Below, piece after piece: positions 10,317 to 22,700 of a DNA stretch of 64,000 nucleotides (within the stretch, counting starts at the first letter, position 1; every line of letters starts with the position of its first letter). The stretch is from Camellia lanceoleosa (taxonomy: Eukaryota > Streptophyta > Magnoliopsida > Ericales > Theaceae): positions 139,378,223-139,442,222 of the forward strand of contig CM045761.1 in NCBI GenBank assembly GCA_025200525.1. Reading direction: 5' to 3'. Position numbers and translations under genes: made by a program. A model generated the notes under the pieces. It made no database searches and was not told the origin of the DNA. It was given only the letters and a program-made list of their open reading frames with translations.

Positions 10317-13300
10317 GTCAAAATTTCTGAATTTTTCAGAATTTGTTCTTGAGCTCAAACTTGCTATTCAAAAGCTCTAAACACATGATTTTGGCTCAAA
10401 TTCCACATATACATATATCAACATGGTCCAACACCAAATTCATTACATTATTGTAGCACGTCCGGCGGAGGACCTCGCCTACAGTTCGGACTCCCTTTGG
10501 TGTCGCGGTTCTAAATCTGAACCAAAGAGTCCAAATCCGGCAAATCGTTTGAGAAAACAGATTTTTGAAAAAGTAGTGCCAAACATGGACTGCTTTGCCA
10601 GATTACAGAGTCGCCACCTAAATATTTTTAATTGGGAAATTTAGGAAACCCTGACTCGGTGCCGAAGGCCACACGTCCGTCATCACCAAAGTGGTCTTGG
10701 CTCGGGAGCTTGGGTACGATCGGGGAAGGTCAGCTATGAGCACCCCCTTTCGCCCGGTCCGAAGACCGGCCTCTACTAACCGTGATATCCGTTTTTGAAA
10801 ACTTTATGCGTTCTTATTCCGGTTATTAACCTAGAATTACTATGTGATGCGCACAACACAAAAGTATAGACCAGATCGCCTAACTTGGAAGTAAACATTG
10901 CATATCCGTTTTATCTCGAAAAACGTGTTGTTTTCTTTTGCTACCCGCAAGTAGGCTAAAAGACGGATTTCAACGAGTTGTTCCAACTCAGGCAATCCAA
11001 CCTCCACCCACAGGCATTCAAACAGTTTATCATGTAAGCACTTAGCCGCATGGCATATTTGTCGTGTTAACATTCACACGCATGACATGCTAAAGCTATA
11101 AAACTTACATCGTACTCGTGCCAAAACAAGAACGGTTAGCAAACATGCATGACCTAGTTCATGTTAAGTGGCTAATGCAACACGGTGAAATGCAATCTAG
11201 AGTAGGCTCGGCTAACCCTAAATATGGCATGTGAAATGCGATCAAATAGCATGTATTCAATTTGGAATTGAAAATTGCGATGCAGTTTGTATGATGTACC
11301 GAGCCCGGTGCATGTAAACAAATGCATGAATGCACGCATGCGATAGCATAAGGTATGCTAATTTAAATATGCCCTAATCTACCAACATAAGCGGGTAAAT
11401 AAAAGGGTAGAAAGAAATGGGGGTTGGAAGACATGCACCCACTCACACACACTTATTACATTTTTTGCCCTCGCTCGGAGGGACCAAAATAATAATACAG
11501 ACCGAATAAATAATCAACTAAACTAGCTAATTAAATATTACAAATCAACTAAATTAATTAAATTAAATAATTAATCTAATTAAGCATTAAATGCCTCGGG
11601 ATGAGGGCCAACTGCAGCGCGCGCCCGGGACTCGCTCGGAATCGCACTACCATGCAAGTATGCCTCTGTTTCTTCTGCTATCCAACTCTGAAAATTACCA
11701 AAGTCCTAGGAACACTTTTTTTGATACTGGAGATCATCATCGCCGCATTGCAATTTCCACCGGCTGAAGGATTTGGCCATCGGCACTGAATTGTTCCATC
11801 GGCTGGGGATGAACTGCCGGTCGGCACAAAATGTTCTGCAGATCCTGCAACTCACAGCAGCAGAGGACAAACTATACATGGCAATGTAATTCAAAGCATG
11901 TATGCACCAAACACATCCCACATCATGCTATGGACTCAAGAGGGCATGTGCCTCGATTCCCGGACCACCAATCGCGCATTTCCATGCGTGATGGCCCGGA
12001 GAACCAAGAATGCAACTTCGCTTTCAAATGCATGCAAAACACGTAGGCACAAAAGGGGTGCCAAACCTCTATCAAACTCACTTCAAGAGGCTTGGCATGC
12101 ATGTCGATGTAACAAGGCCCTAAGCATGTTATCTACTATGCCATATGGACAATGCGAGGCACTTATATAAGCATACAAGTAGGCGTACAAGGCAAGTATG
12201 CGAACTAAGTAATGAGATGGACTTACACATGAATTGGGCAGCTCTAACAAGGCTCAAAACAGTGGCCAAAGTGCCTAGAAATAGAGACTAAACACACGCA
12301 CACACATGCACATGTTAAGGTCCAAACCCAAGGCATACAAAGTCAACTCTCATGCACACTTAAGAGACACAAACATGGACTAATAGCATGCATGAAAAGC
12401 TCTGAAATCCATGTTAAGCATGATGCCAAAACATGCAATGAAGCAAGCCAAATATACAACAAATGGCCCAAGTCTTGAAACAAGCCATGAAGGCTTAAAC
12501 CAAGGGCAAGTCCACCAAGCCTCACAAGGCTAAGGGGACTCAAAATAGGTCACAAGCAGACCTAAATAAAGCCTAAGGAGCACCTAGATGGCATCTAAGA
12601 GGCTCAAGTACAAAGGCATGCAACATGACCAAAACATGGAGCATTCAACACATGCTTTTAAAGCATTAAAGAAGCAACTAAAGCATGCATACAAGCACAC
12701 CAAAAAGTCTGAAATAACATACTAGATGGTTCCAAACTATCAAAAATGAAGTAAGCATGGCATGCTATACACTCATACTCTCAAGGCCAACAAGCCAAAT
12801 GCAAAGGAGCTATAAGATACAAGTCATGATCGACCAAAACGACTATGGACAGAGCTAAAGCATGTCAAGATAAGCATACAAGCTTCATGGATCTAGGCCT
12901 AAAACATGCTAGAAAGAAGGCATACAAACCTAGAGCAAGTTAAGGCAATATAAGGCATTACAAAGCAACCATGCAAAACATGCAAGGAGTGCTAAAGCCA
13001 ACTTAAAATCATGTTATAATATTACAATATAAGCATGAAAAATAAGTCAAACATGCTCAACACACAATCAAGCATAGACTCACTTAAGAGACCAAAACAT
13101 GCCCTTTTCAAGGACATCAAGGAGAGGGGGTGGCCCTCCCCCTTTTGAGACTTCAAGGCATGCTCTTCACTGAAATCCTCAAGATTTGGTGGTGAAGAGA
13201 TCCTATCACCAAAAATCTCGGATCTCTCCAAAATAGCACAAAATGGGGCCTTTTCAAAGCCTAAAGGGGGTCAAACTTCCCCAAACCTCACAACACTCTT

Positions 13301-13753
13301 AATGAACAATAAAGAGGACTTAAAAACAGAGGTTTTATGTGTTAATCACTAAGCACAAAAACTGTTTTAAACTAGGTAAGAATAAGATGCAAAAAAAAGG
13401 AAAAAAAAGGTTAGTATCTCACCCTTGTAGACCTCTTCACAAAGGTTGTGGTTGATGCTTCCTTGAGCTCAAAATCAGTCAAGAACTCCAAGAACCAGCC
13501 CTTAGAACCTCAGTTGCAATGAGAAGGTGGAACACTAGTGTTTTAGTGCAATAGTGTGAACTAAAGCACCTAGTGTACTAAACAAGCAAGGAAAGAGAGA
13601 GATAGGATAGATACAACTATTCTAACCTAAAACCAGACCTTGGCTCTCTCTAACAATGGTTAAGTCTCTCAACAAGCCAACCCTAAGCCAAGAGAAGAGA
13701 GTTCTCTTGTATAGGCAACCAAACTTACAAGTTAAGTCACCAAACAATGCCAT

Positions 13754-13777
13754 CCCTCCATACACGTGTATGGAGGG
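13754..13777. promoter_or_regulatory. 24-bp perfect palindrome centred on a G-box (CACGTG)
   Basis: The sequence reads CCCTCCATACAC followed by its exact reverse complement, placing CACGTG at the centre. The same palindrome is at 23078-23101 in the other LTR and, as 20 perfect bases, at 45206-45225 in the solo LTR. It lies on the upstream side of a TATA-like sequence in the LTR sense orientation. CACGTG is a binding site for plant bHLH and bZIP factors. Confidence 0.7.
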
Positions 13778-13866
13778 GAGCAAAAAGCTAAACAGTTGTC
13801 TAAAAATATCTAATAAAGCAGCTGAACAGTGCCCGGCTGGGCAAAATGGTCATTTTGCCAAAAGGA

Positions 13867-13920
13867 GTGCCGACCGGCACGAAATAGTGCCGACCGGCAC
13901 AAAATAGTGCCGACCGGCAA
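13867..13920. repeat. Three 20-bp units with GTGCCGACCGGCAC near-palindrome
   Basis: GTGCCGACCGGCAC plus an AAAATA-like spacer is repeated three times. The other LTR has two units (about 23190-23222) and the solo LTR at 44805-48513 has two (about 45081-45120). A related tgccggtcggca motif recurs near 11818. Copy number therefore differs even between the two LTRs of one element. Confidence 0.75.
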
Positions 13921-14196
13921 AATATAGTGCCGGTGGCAACACCAGCCAGCCGGTGGCCTCTAGCCACAGCCGGTGGTATGTGGGGATGCCTCACAAAGCA
14001 TTCCCTGCCCCTCCAAGGCAAAGCACAAGTGCTTGGTGCAAAACCAAACACAAAACAGTCAAGTTCGGAGGTCCTGAGGCAAGGCGCGCGAGCCGAGAAC
14101 TCCGGGAACTCCAAACAAACACAAACATGGATAATCACCGAGTGTTCCAACGGTGACGTCCAAGTCTTGAGGACGGTCAAAAATGGGGTGTCTACA

Positions 14197-14210
14197 GTTG
14201 CCCCTCTTTG
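14197..14210 (-). other. Polypurine tract of the LARD
   Basis: On the minus strand CAAAGAGGGGCAAC directly precedes the TGTAGACACC start of the 3' LTR. This is where plus-strand DNA synthesis would be primed, and it fixes the orientation of the element. Confidence 0.7.
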
Positions 14211-14589
14211 ACAGAACTCGGAAGTCATAACAAAGACGGGGGTGAATGTCAAAGCCCAGAGACGACCCATTTTTGACAAGGCCAAAGACTTGGACAAACA
14301 AACAAAATATAGATAGATAAATGGTTGTGCCCGCAGGCTGCCTTCGCATCCCTTTGCAAGGAATCAAACCAGCGTAGTTCAGGGGCGGGATGCAAACGAT
14401 ATGCAGGAAAATTTTGATAATTGGACTTATACGCTACGCGAAGCCGGTTTGAAAATTGAGGATTCATGGAAAAACACAGTGTGCACACGACAATGTGATG
14501 CAGAGTGAATGCACGAAACAGTGCTATACAGGTGCGCAAGAAAGCATGATGCAAGTTCAAAGCGAAAGATACAAGCATTTTCCTTTATG

Positions 14590-15700
14590 CAAGATGAGAG
14601 CGTGTAATAAAATGCACAGGATAGTGCGACGCGCAAGAAAGCGCGAGTGCACAAGATAGTGCGATGGAGGTGCGCAAGATAGCGCGAATGATGCGATGCA
14701 CAAAACAGTGCGATTGAATGGATGCAAAATGCAAGTAAGGTGCACAAAATAGTGCGATGCGGAGTGAATGCACAAAACAGTGCTAAACAGATGCACAAAA
14801 TAGTGCGATGCTAAAGGTGTACAAACTAGCATGAGCAGGGTGAATGCACAAAACAGTGCGATACCGATAAGGTGCGCAAGATAGCGCGATGCGCAAAATA
14901 ACGCGAACAATGAATGCATGCAAAATGCAACCAGGTAAAGTGCGCAAAATAGCGCGAATGATACAATGCACAAAATAGTGCGATGCGCTAAACAGTGCGA
15001 TGCGTTAGACAACGCGAGTGCACACGACAGTGCGATGCACAAGATAGTGCGATGCGCTAAATAGCGCGAATGAAATGTAATGCAAAATGCAGTGAGATTG
15101 AGGTGCGCAGAATAGCGCGATGCGTTAGACAACGCGAGTGCACAAGACAGTGCGATGGAGGTGCGCAAGATAGCGCGATGATGTGATGCACAAAATAGTG
15201 CGATACGCTAAACAGCGCGAATGATGTGAAATGCACTAGACAGTGCGATACGCTAAACAAATATGAGTGATTTGAAATGCACTAGACAAAGGCGACACGC
15301 TAAGCAACATGAAAGTGATTTGAAATGCACTAGAAAAGGCGACACGCTAAACAGTGAAAGTGATTTGAAATGCACTAGATAAAGGCGACACGTAACAATG
15401 AAGTGATTTGAAATGCACTAGACAAAGGCGATACGCTAAACAAATGTAGTGATTTGAAATGCACTAGATAAAGGCGATACGCTAAACAAATACGAGTGAT
15501 TTGAAATGCACTAGCAAAGGTCGATACGCTAAATGGCGAGTGATTTGAAATGCACTAGACAGTGCGATACGCTAAACAGCGCGAGTGAGGTACAACCACA
15601 AGATGCACATGACAGTGTAAGTGCACAAGATAGTGCGAGTGAGATAAAATGCACAAGAAAGTGCGATGAAATGCATCTTCTATGCAAGTATAGGGGGGCA
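14590..15700. repeat. Minisatellite block in the LARD interior
   Basis: The first part (to about 15190) is made of roughly 20-bp variants of tgcacaaaacagtgcgatg and tgcgcaagatagcgcgaa. The second part (about 15190-15590) has longer units of about 45-60 bp built on gtgatttgaaatgcactaga and gatacgctaaaca. The motifs alternate TGCRCAA and a downstream GTGCGA/GCGCGA that can pair with it, so many units could form small hairpins. Long minus-strand frames here (14427-15260), full of SHYFVH- and TILCI-like peptides, are translations of the repeat. Confidence 0.85.
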
Positions 15701-17604
15701 TTTTCCGTGCGATTTTGAAGGCAAGCATATTTTATGCAGGAATCATAACGATGCGCGGCACACATGCAACAATAGTGTATATGAAAGTTCATATTCTATG
15801 CAATAGAGGAGCATCAAATGTGTACTCTAGTGTCTCCGATTTACCTCTCAGAGGGCTTTGCAACATACTCAGCTCGAAAAGGGTACACCCTGTTCATATC
15901 GGCAAGAGATAACATCTGCTGCTGCTTTAATTGCCGTCCCGACTTGAAGCAGGCTTACACTTGAGATAGAGGCGCACTCATACTTCGGTAGCATTGACAA
16001 GCTTGAAGGGGTACATCCGGGATACAATCCCAGAATTTGCCGAAGTTGAAACACACTCAGATGCTTCAATTTTCCCTCTTTTCTTTTGCTTGGCAGTCTG
16101 GAACCTATATAGCTTCAGATAGCTCCTGATTTTACTATTCTCACACTTATCGGGGGTGAACCCTGCAGTTTTCGAAAGAACAAATTCCTTTTTTTGCACA
16201 AATGTGGAGAATGGCACAACACTCTGAGCACAAAACAAATCATTTTTGAAATTGAGGAAATGAGTTCTCGACCGGGTATTGAGCCTACAACTGAACACAG
16301 CAAAGACGACCCAACAACGGAAAATAAAGGTAAACAACCTAAACACATCTATTGACACTTGAAACGACTCAAAACAAGAATCGAGACAAACAAAACACAA
16401 CGAAAGACTCAAATGCGCACAGGGAGCCTGTTTCACCGGGTATTATTTCCCACCCTTTCTCATTTGTGATTCTCACATCACTCGGCCCTCAAGCTCTGTT
16501 TTTCTGAAAAAGCCATTTTCTCACTTTTTCTCTCAACGCACATCTCTCTATTCTTCAATCTCTTATTTTTCATTCCTCCCCAGAGTGGTTGGTGGATAAA
16601 CAAGAAGTTGCGGGCTTTTGCCCCTAGCATTCTGCTAGATTCTTTTTCTTCTGCTCACAACAATGAACTTCCCCCACAGAGGGGTTGTGCCTGGCCGGGT
16701 GTGTAGCAAATCTGCAGCTAACATCGGTTGATGATGCCTTGCTGGGGAGTTTGGACGTGGTTAGATCTGTCCAGATAAGGAAGTGGAACATCTAGCCCCA
16801 TTCCAATTCATGCTTCGCACAGGGCTTGATACATCGTTGCTTGGAGGACGAGAGAGCTTTCAGCCCTTTGTTGTTGACTTCAGTTGTGCCCTCTTCTGGC
16901 AGGTGGAGTGCCCTTCTTGGCAAGTATGTTGATGATGGGGAAAAGACAGAACACCTGACTCAACTGTGCCCCTAGTTCATCATTTTGACCATTTTTTGTT
17001 TTAAAACAATTTTGACCAACATGAAAGTTAGATTAACATGCTTATTCGATTTTTTATTTGAAATCATGCAAGTCAGGTTGTAAGCACTGAAAATTTTCCT
17101 TTTTTGGGTCCAAGAAAATGGTCCAGTTTTTGGAAAAGATGGAATAATTTTCGAGAGAATTAGTCAACCTCAGTAAAAATTCTCAAAAACTATTTTTTGC
17201 AAACGGCCAATGCTCAACAAGCACGGAACCTACTCTTGAGATGCGCAACCTCGGATCCATAAGCAATGGAAAATTGCCCCTTGTCTGAAGGACACTGCAT
17301 GGCAACGGAAAGTTGCCCCTTGTTCGAAGTGACACCGCGACGTTTTGAATGGCAACGGAAAGTTGCCTCTTGTTTGGATAGCATCGCAGCGTACTTGTAG
17401 TCAATCCTCAGAGCGACGAATACAACTAGACTCTCGAATACAGAGAAGGCAAAGATGATCAGAACCATCACATGGACATAATCGAATTTGAAGTGTTCGT
17501 GGCTGGACTTCAAAATGAAGTTGCCTACGTATCCCAAACATGGGAATCAAGCCTTACGTAGTTCGGGGTTAAGGTACACTCGGGTATTTAACCTCTCCTT
17601 TTTA
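15701..17604. other. LARD interior, non-coding
   Basis: No coding similarity recognised on either strand. The minus-strand frame at 15978-16436 is Cys/Phe-rich with no family resemblance. Around 17262-17385 a segment (ggcaacggaaagttgcccc and variants) is repeated three times about 45 bp apart. Confidence 0.55.
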
Positions 17605-17890
17605 TGCTCTAACTTTTGCCAAGGTGCCTGTTGCAGGTTTTCGACCTTGCGAGCTTCTTTTTCTTTTCTTTTCAATTCTTTTTCATTTTTTCATTTTTTT
17701 CTTTTTCTTTTAGGCTCTAACTTTTGCCAAGGCGCCCGATGCGGGTTTTCGACCTTGCGAGCTTCTTTTTCTTTTTCTTTTTTCTTTTTTTTGTATATAT
17801 TTTTTTTCTTTTGTATGTATTTTTTGCTTGCTCTAACTTTTGCCTGGGTAGCCCTTCCGGGTTTTCAGCCCAGCGAGCCTCTCAAAGGGT
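17605..17890. repeat. Three copies of a 110-bp-spaced motif with pyrimidine tracts
   Basis: The segment gctctaacttttgcc, an aaggygcc-like stretch and a ggttttcgaccttgcgagc-like stretch recurs at about 17605, 17713 and 17829. The copies are separated by ttctttttc tracts. It lies in the non-coding interior of the LARD; the plus-strand frame at 17488-17892 only reads through it. Confidence 0.75.
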
Positions 17891-18760
17891 AAAAGTGTAA
17901 TAAGTCCATGCCAAATGGTTTTTGAGATTGAAGCCCTTTGTATCCGTGAGAGTGGTCATTGATTAAGAAGAGAACTCATCTTGGCTCTTCGGGCACATCT
18001 GACATCTTTGCCCCCTAGTTTGAAGGGGGGCTTCTGATCTAGCTTTACAAGCTTCTCTTGAAAACACTTGAACTTCTTGATCTGACTCTCTTGCCCCTAG
18101 TTCGAGGGTTGCTTTGAATTTGGTCTCACAGGCCTCACGTTGTAGTTAACCGTTGAACATTCTGAGTTTGAGTCCAAGGTTGAAAATGAGGTCGAGTCTC
18201 GAGGTGAGGCGATCCTAGTGCACAATCTCAAGAGCGATTCCACACATGTCTTCGCAGACCGCCATAAAACATTTTTGAAAGTTTTAAGAAGCGACATATC
18301 GCTCATGTGAAGACGATGTAGGACCAATCTGGATCAAAGCTAGGGTCCTTCTCAGTACTCACACTAACAAGCATGATTTCATTCATTAAGGGCTTAGCAC
18401 GCCTCTCTTTCTCTCAATTTGATCAAAGTTTTGCAAATCCCGAGGAATTCCTTCCTCTTTGTTTTTACCACAGTGTTCAAAAAGTTTTGAAAAACTTAGG
18501 TCATTACAATGACTTCAAGGCACAGAAAAGACAGAGTTCCCAGTCAAATACTGCTATCTCATTCAGAATTTCTGGCACAACTGGCACACGGCAGAAGCAA
18601 ACGTGAGAGCGTAAAAATCACTTCTGTTCATTCAAATTTGTTGGTGTTACTGGCTCCAGGCAGAAACAGACTCAAAACAAAATGAAAAGACAAGCACAAA
18701 GCAAAATGGTGATGCCTGAGGTAACGCCCCCGGAATCACCTGACTCTAACAAAACAGAAC

Positions 18761-18920
18761 TGACTCGATACAACGAGACAGACTCAACAGGGTTGACTCG
18801 ATACAACGAGACAGACTCAACAGGGATGACTCGATACAACGAGACAGACTCAACAAGACTGACTCGATACAACAAGACAAACTCAACATGGATGACTCGA
18901 TACAACAAGGCAGACGCAAT
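18761..18920. repeat. 33-bp tandem repeat, five copies
   Basis: Units start tgactcgatacaac at 18761, 18794, 18827, 18860 and 18893. The 33-bp length keeps the frame, giving TRYNETDST-type peptide repeats on plus and CIES/SLSR-type on minus. No start context or wider gene supports translation. Confidence 0.85.
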
Positions 18921-19741
18921 ACCCAAGTCAGAAGGTAGGATAAACAGCATTCACAAATGCTCAAAATAGTGCGTGCCATCCATCACATCTGAAGTAAACT
19001 GAGAACTGACAGCAAGTGGGTCATCCCCTGATCACATAACAACACAGGTCTAGAGTACCCGGGGTATATCAGACCCTTCTGAAGCTATGGTTCCAAGACT
19101 ACCCTAGCAAAAGGGAAAACAGACAGCATCTTAGCTCAACTTCACCAAAACAGTCTGAGCTGAGCAACGATCAGATTCTATTATCGATCCTTTGTTCCGA
19201 AATCATCGCCTAAATCTGAATCTGATACCCGCAGATATAACTGATTCTCAAAATATTGATACTGGTGCCCGCAGGCCGGATGCCCAGACTCGCAAACTGG
19301 TATATGCGTTCCTGTAGAGATACACTCTAAAAGCACATAGCAAGTAAAAAGAGCCAAAACACCCCTATGTTGGGGTAGGGTTTCCCTGTCCTATTTTGTC
19401 AGGAGCTAGGGTTTCACTACGCACGCAGCGGTTTCAAACAACCTAAAATCGGGTAAGCAACCTGTCCTAGTTTGGAATGGTCACTATGGATTCCGAATAT
19501 GTACTAGGTCGAATGGTCAAAAAGGGTGCCTCGGTAAAACCGGGGTTTGTGTTCCCATATCTTGGCAGAGCTCAACCGTCGACCTTTACGGACATGCCTT
19601 GACAAGACAAGCCTCCAAGAAACCGCCAGAATAGCAGATGGCCAACACGGTGCCCTAGGCGCACCAATGCACATGCAATGCAAAGAAACACATAAGTGTA
19701 GCCAAAACAGGATATCCCGAGTTCGAGTCAAGCTCTAAAAT
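18921..19741. other. LARD interior near the 5' LTR, non-coding
   Basis: No gene recognised. On the minus strand this would be the leader immediately after the primer binding site. Short frames at 19504-19738 have no recognisable family. Confidence 0.5.
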
Positions 19742-19760
19742 CCTCAAAGAGTCGCCAGAA
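19742..19760 (-). other. Primer-binding-site-like sequence of the LARD
   Basis: On the minus strand TTCTGGCGACTCTTTGAGG follows the LTR end directly. TTCTGGCGACTC is a form often seen beside plant gypsy LTRs, but the rest of the site is poorly conserved and the tRNA is not assigned. Confidence 0.45.
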
Positions 19761-22700
19761 TCAGAGACGCGTCGTGAGGACCTCGCCTCTGATTCGGACT
19801 CTTTGGTGTCGCGGTTCTAAATCTGAACCAAAGAGTCCAAATCCGCAAATCGTTTGAGAAAACAGATTTTGAAAAAGTAGTGCCAAACATGGACGCTCGC
19901 TTGCAGACATGAGTCGCCACCTAAATATTTTTAATTGAGAAATTTAGGAAACCCTGACTCGGTGCCGGAGGCCACTCGTCCGTTATCACCAAAGTGGTCT
20001 TGGCTCGGGAGCTTGGGTACGATCGGGAAGGTCTTATGAGCACCTTTCGCCGGTCCAAGACCGGCCTCTACTAACCGTGATATCCGTTTTTGAAAACTTT
20101 ATGCGTTCTTATTCCGGTTATTAACCTAGAATTACTATGTGATGCGCACAACACAAAAGTATAGACCAGATCGCCTAACTTGGAAGTAAACATTGCATAT
20201 CCGTTTTATCTCGAAAAACGTGTTGTTTTCTTTTGCTACCCGCAAGTAGGCTAAAAGACGGATTTCAACGAGTTGTTCCAACTCAGGCAATCCAACCTCC
20301 ACCCACAGGCATTCAAACAGTTTATCATATAAGCACTTAGCCGCATGGCAGGCATACTGTCGTGTTAACATTCACACGCATGCGACATGCTAAAGCTATA
20401 AAAACTTACATCGTACTCCGTGCCAAAATAGTAAACTGGTTAGCAAACATGCATGACCTAGTTCATGTTAAGTGGCTAATGCAACACAGGCGGAAATGCA
20501 ATCTAGAGTAGGCTCGGCTAACCCTAAATATGGCATGTGAAATGCGATCAAATAGCATGTATTCAATTTGGAATTGAAAATTGCGATGCAGTTTGTATGA
20601 TGTACCGAGCCCGGTGCATGTAAACAAATGCATGAATGCACGCATGCGATAGCATAAGGTATGCTAATTTAAATATGCCCTAATCTACCAACATAAGCAG
20701 GTAAATAAAAGGGTAGAAAGAAATGGGGGTTGGAAGACATGCACCCACTCACACACACTTATTACATTTTTTGCCCTCGCTCGGAGGGACCAAAATAATA
20801 ATACAGACCGAATAAATAATCAACTAAACTAGCTAATTAAATATTACAAATCAACTAAATTAATTAAATTAAATAATTAATCTAATTAAGCATTAAATGC
20901 CTCGGGATGAGGGCCAACTGCAATACGCCGGACTCGCTCGGAATCGCACTACCATGCAAGTATGCCTCTGTTTCTTCTGCTATCCAACTCTGAAAATTAC
21001 CAAAGTCCTAGGAACACTTTTTTTGATACTGGAGATCATCATCGGCTGCACAGAATTTCCACCGGCTGAAGGATTTGGCCATCGGCACTGAATTGTTCCA
21101 TCGGCTGGGGATGAACTGCCGGTCGGCACTAAAAGTGCTTCGGCACAAAATGTTCTCTGATCCCGCAACTCACAAAGAAAGAGGACAAACTATGCATGGC
21201 AATGTAATTCAAAGCATGTATGCACCAAACACATCCCACATCATGCTATGGACTCAAGAGGGCATGTGCCTCGATTCCCGGACCACCAATCGCGCATTTC
21301 CATGCGTGATGGCCCGGAGAACCAAGAATGCAACTTCGCTTTCAAATGCATGCAAAACACGTAGGCACAAAAGGGGTGCCAAACCTCTATCAAACTCACT
21401 TCAAGAGGCTTGGCATGCATGTCGATGTAACAAGGCCCTAAGCATGTTATCTACTATGCCATATGGACAATGCGAGGCACTTATATAAGCATACAAGTAG
21501 GCGTACAAGGCAAGTATGCGAACTAAGTAATGAGATGGACTTACACATGAATTGGGCAGCTCTAACAAGGCTCAAAACAGTGGCCAAAGTGCCTAGAAAT
21601 AGAGACTAAACACACGCACACACATGCACATGTTAAGGTCCAAACCCAAGGCATACAAAGTCAACTCTCATGCACACTTAAGAGACACAAACATGGACTA
21701 ATAGCATGCATGAAAAGCTCTGAAATCCATGTTAAGCATGATGCCAAAACATGCAATGAAGCAAGCCAAATATACAACAAATGGCCCAAGTCTTGAAACA
21801 AGCCATGAAGGCTTAAACCAAGGGCAAGTCCACCAAGCCTCACAAGGCTAAGGGGACTCACAATAGGTCACAAGCAGACCTAAATAAAGCCTAAGGAGCA
21901 CCTAGATGGCATCTAAGAGGCTCAAGTACAAAGGCATGCAACATGACCAAAACATGGAGCATTCAACACATGCTTTTAAAGCATTAAAGAAGCAACTAAA
22001 GCATGCATACAAGCACACCAAAAAGTCTGAAATAACATACCAGATGGTTCCAAACTATCAAAAATGAAGTAAGCATGGCATGCTATACACTCATACTCTC
22101 AAGGCCAACAAGCCAAATGCAAAGGAGCTATAAGATACAAGTCATGATCGACCAAAACGACTATGGACAGAGCTAAAGCATGTCAAGATAAGCATACAAG
22201 CTTCATGGATCTAGGCCTAAAACATGCTAGAAAGAAGGCATACAAACCTAGAGCAAGTTAAGGCAATATAAGGCATTACAAAGCAACCATGCAAAACATG
22301 CAAGGAGTGCTAAAGCCAACTTAAAATCATGTTATAATATTACAATATAAGCATGAAAAATAAGTCAAACATGCTCAACACACAATCAAGCATAGACTCA
22401 CTTAAGAGACCAAAACATGCCCTTTTCAAGGACATCAAGGAGAGGGGGTGGCCCTCCCCCTTTTGAGACTTCAAGGCATGCTCTTCACCACTGAAATCCC
22501 TCAAGATTTCAGTGGTGAAGAGATCCTATCACCAAAAATCTCGGATCTCTCCAAAATAGCACAAAATGGGGCCTTTTCAAAGCCTAAAGGGGGTCAAACT
22601 TCCCCAAACCTCACGACACTCTTAATGAACAATAAAGAGGACTTAAAAACAGAGGTTTTATGTGTTAATCACTAAGCACAAAAACTGTTTTAAACTAGGT

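Larger units (their letters stand above)
10452..14196 (-). repeat. 3' LTR of the LARD (3745 bp)
   Basis: On the minus strand it starts TGTAGACACCCC (14196 downward) and ends GGACGTGCTACA at 10452. It is almost the same as 19761-23500; for example the frames at 12343-12543 and 21661-21861 translate identically. A gagtcgccacctaaa stretch near 10610 and a tgaaaacttt/gatatccg stretch are shared with both other copies of the family. None of the short frames inside looks like a protein gene. Confidence 0.88.

Noticed and set aside
14427..15260. Overlapping minus-strand frames of 60-203 codons rich in Ala-Leu-Ser-Cys-His
   Set aside because: They read through the minisatellite; peptides are periodic and several frames are open at once, as expected from repeats without stops.
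15978..16436. 152-codon minus-strand frame in the LARD interior as a possible gag remnant
   Set aside because: No capsid or zinc-knuckle pattern; Cys/Phe/Ser-rich composition fits a chance frame.
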